From: an uncultured Pseudanabaenaceae cyanobacterium
GTDB taxonomy: Bacteria; Cyanobacteriota; Cyanobacteriia; PCC-9006; JAAUQQ01
Length of the DNA: 7,436 nt
Assembly (NCBI GenBank): GCA_938015405.1
Contig: CALLPZ010000118.1
Location: forward strand, 1 to 7,436
Direction: 5' to 3'
The notes under the pieces are model-generated. The model was given only the letters and a program-made list of their open reading frames with translations, had not been told where the DNA came from and ran no database searches. The translations under genes and the position numbers were made by a program. Of this stretch, positions 7,201-7,436 are shown one piece after another. Position 1 is the stretch's first letter. Each line of letters opens with the position of its first letter.

Positions 7201-7436
7201 AGCTCCAGTGTGGTGTTTGCTCATTTGGAGACTGCCATGACGAGTTATCTCAATCTGTTGGCACAGCAGTCGCCGGGGGGTGACATTTATGAAATGGCTT
7301 TGGAGTATTTGGGACAGACGATGCATTATCTGTCGGAGAATCTCCATATTGCGGATGATCATCCGTTGTTGAAGCAGGTGCCGAATGAGATAGTGGCTGA
7401 GATGTCGAGGCAGTTTCAGCAGCAACTGCAGCAGGT
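4240..7436 (+). CDS. Zinc ribbon - pseudokinase - acidic linker - TPR-like multidomain protein, 3' end beyond window
   Basis: One uninterrupted frame of 1065 codons runs off the right edge. Residues 1-27 (MIYCPNADC...FCSHCGTP) form a zinc ribbon with cysteines 4, 9, 21 and 24, as in many cyanobacterial Ser/Thr kinases. Residues about 31-293 match the kinase fold: the end of the C-lobe is clear, with WAPER (APE motif, 208-212), DLYSLG (222-227), LLTG and RRRYGSA (277-283). However, the glycine loop and VAIK lysine are gone (RCMVLHRG near 59-66), the catalytic loop reads IHGDIRPGTL (159-168: Asp kept, HRD Arg to Gly, Lys to Arg, Asn to Thr), and DFG is absent (SYRE). I infer a pseudokinase. Residues about 296-605 are acidic, rich in E, S, Q, P and A, and presumably disordered. 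From about 628 onward come some seven TPR-like units with recurring QNNLGTAY and AIxAYxxAL motifs. No signal peptide or membrane segment is seen, so it is probably cytosolic. An in-frame TAA at 4177-4179 and no other start codon fix the ATG; there is no Shine-Dalgarno. It probably acts as a scaffold or sensor; partners are unknown. Confidence 0.9.
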   Translation, partial: MIYCPNADCAKPRNSQRASFCSHCGTPLKIGDRFLLTEPLEDFYQSFLAVDEHLPSRSRCMVLHRGQLLETQGWTSDQLARLEYLGNQGHLPRLMALLDCPQPKGSSTKPGKLLAHAWIGGASLAHRLEQEGAIDELTLRQYLHEILADLIQIHDQGFIHGDIRPGTLVQRSRDQRLLAVSYREIAPMTESLVSSQGQPQDLQVLQYWAPERKLGQPVPASDLYSLGVSAIQLLTGQPLEQLFDVAEDCWCWEDSLDSEISEGLRALLNAMLERATRRRYGSAVDVLRDLAHLDDLSKLADLAEPIAPLQPELAGDVRQQGEDAKKYEPLTKHASQDTTAELKESEIETLPLQALEASHHAEADGTGDRPPIGNALTDAPPDVAVALEQMVMYGQSAAKKVQAEESPTEQSQSEQSQSEQPLQAAILADINQDAVSPSTTAQAEEQQLEGGSNSPTASQDAAVTIGEESSSPSVKATDGETLPESSAAVDDSQPPEGAVVDSAVLPGVSASNKASAPEELETLNLEQITQAGAQSSNVPLAAATHPVEETEVPSPVLQESRDEEPRDEESRSASLSPADSLEAASEESTESELESARHRSSQNTRKLIARVLDNPLAISIGSLVQQLAHRHGEQSSGYRPWEIMQSLKQLKRTEDNQVAFSLQLLEMADFYREQVRQGHRDLRHLTIAIVSYEQVLRGLVHSHEQWPGVCHDLGRMYLDLSRQHPSYRMACLERSVLTYQRGLEQEAIDNGIYLELQNQLGEAYGMLAANQQPVQNWQGAIAAYQAALAVCPADASATTDADEPDRNERHGAIQNNLGTALWNLSLHCPEVEASSHLQRAISAYNAALAHHDPDADPVRFGMIQNNLGTAYLNLAQSEKSIDLLRLATGTYQVALMYRKRNEVPLAHAATQNNFGAASLQLACHNYADPQTQRESLEQSIVAYDATLKLVGELSAVGAMSFGFDPAASRLNLALAHQRLGCLAEGYDSSSVVFAHLETAMTSYLNLLAQQSPGGDIYEMALEYLGQTMHYLSENLHIADDHPLLKQVPNEIVAEMSRQFQQQLQQ
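5464..5499 (+). repeat. 15-bp tandem repeat in the linker of the kinase-like gene
   Basis: GAACAGTCCCAATCA is repeated exactly twice (5464-5478, 5479-5493) and followed by a partial third copy GAGCAG. It encodes EQSQS-EQSQS-EQ within the acidic linker. Being in-frame and identical at DNA level, it suggests recent slippage and length variation between strains. Confidence 0.9.
5914..5952 (+). repeat. Degenerate charged repeat in the linker (SRDEE/PRDEE/SR)
   Basis: The DNA units GAATCTCGCGAT, GAGCCTCGCGAT and GAATCTCGC, separated by GAA or GAG codons, encode ESRDEEPRDEESR. The run is highly charged, in contrast with the S/P/A-rich sequence around it. Confidence 0.7.
6685..6849 (+). repeat. Identical 15-bp segments exactly 150 bp apart in the TPR-like region
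   Basis: AACCTGGGCACGGCT occurs at 6685-6699 and 6835-6849, an offset of 50 codons, each encoding NLGTA within a QNNLGTA motif. Identity including third codon positions points to duplication of a repeat unit or to constraint on the DNA. The neighbouring units carry the diverged forms QNQLGEA (from about 6508) and QNNFGAA (from about 6970). Confidence 0.85.

Overview
The window looks cyanobacterial. The palindrome GCGATCGC (HIP1, a repeat over-represented in many cyanobacterial genomes) occurs six times between 2572 and 6584, against roughly 0.1 expected by chance in 7.4 kb. The gene content agrees: an m-type thioredoxin, a GuaB3-type IMP dehydrogenase with the small RNA Yfr1 between them, and a kinase-like protein with the N-terminal zinc ribbon typical of cyanobacterial Ser/Thr kinases. 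Base composition is near 50% GC. I cannot name the genus.

Left part, all on the minus strand. guaB3 (1353-2519) is followed by a stem-loop (1302-1333), then a complete copy of the cyanobacterial sRNA gene yfr1 (about 1202 to 1128) with its -10 box, invariant single-stranded core and intrinsic terminator, then an 834-base non-coding, stop-rich spacer, then trxA (start at 293, cut by the left edge). The order guaB - yfr1 - trxA is the known home of Yfr1 in many cyanobacteria. The spacer is rich in CTAG and contains a second, near-perfect match to the Yfr1 core on the opposite strand.

Middle. A 678-base gap (2520-3197) separates the divergently transcribed guaB3 and permease genes. It holds one strong secondary-structure candidate (2867-2949): a 10-bp outer stem enclosing an 8-bp GC-rich hairpin. 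It also holds a 14-bp palindrome around a HIP1 site.

Right part, plus strand. An ABC-transporter permease of the DppC type (3198-4082) stands alone, without partner permease, ATPase or binding protein. After 157 bases comes a very long reading frame (4240 to beyond the right edge, 1065 codons seen). It encodes a zinc ribbon, a protein-kinase fold whose catalytic motifs are largely lost (a predicted pseudokinase), a roughly 310-residue acidic low-complexity linker, and about seven TPR-like repeats. This multidomain scaffold-like protein and the RNA features around yfr1 are the most notable contents. There is no sign of CRISPR, transposase, tRNA or rRNA.
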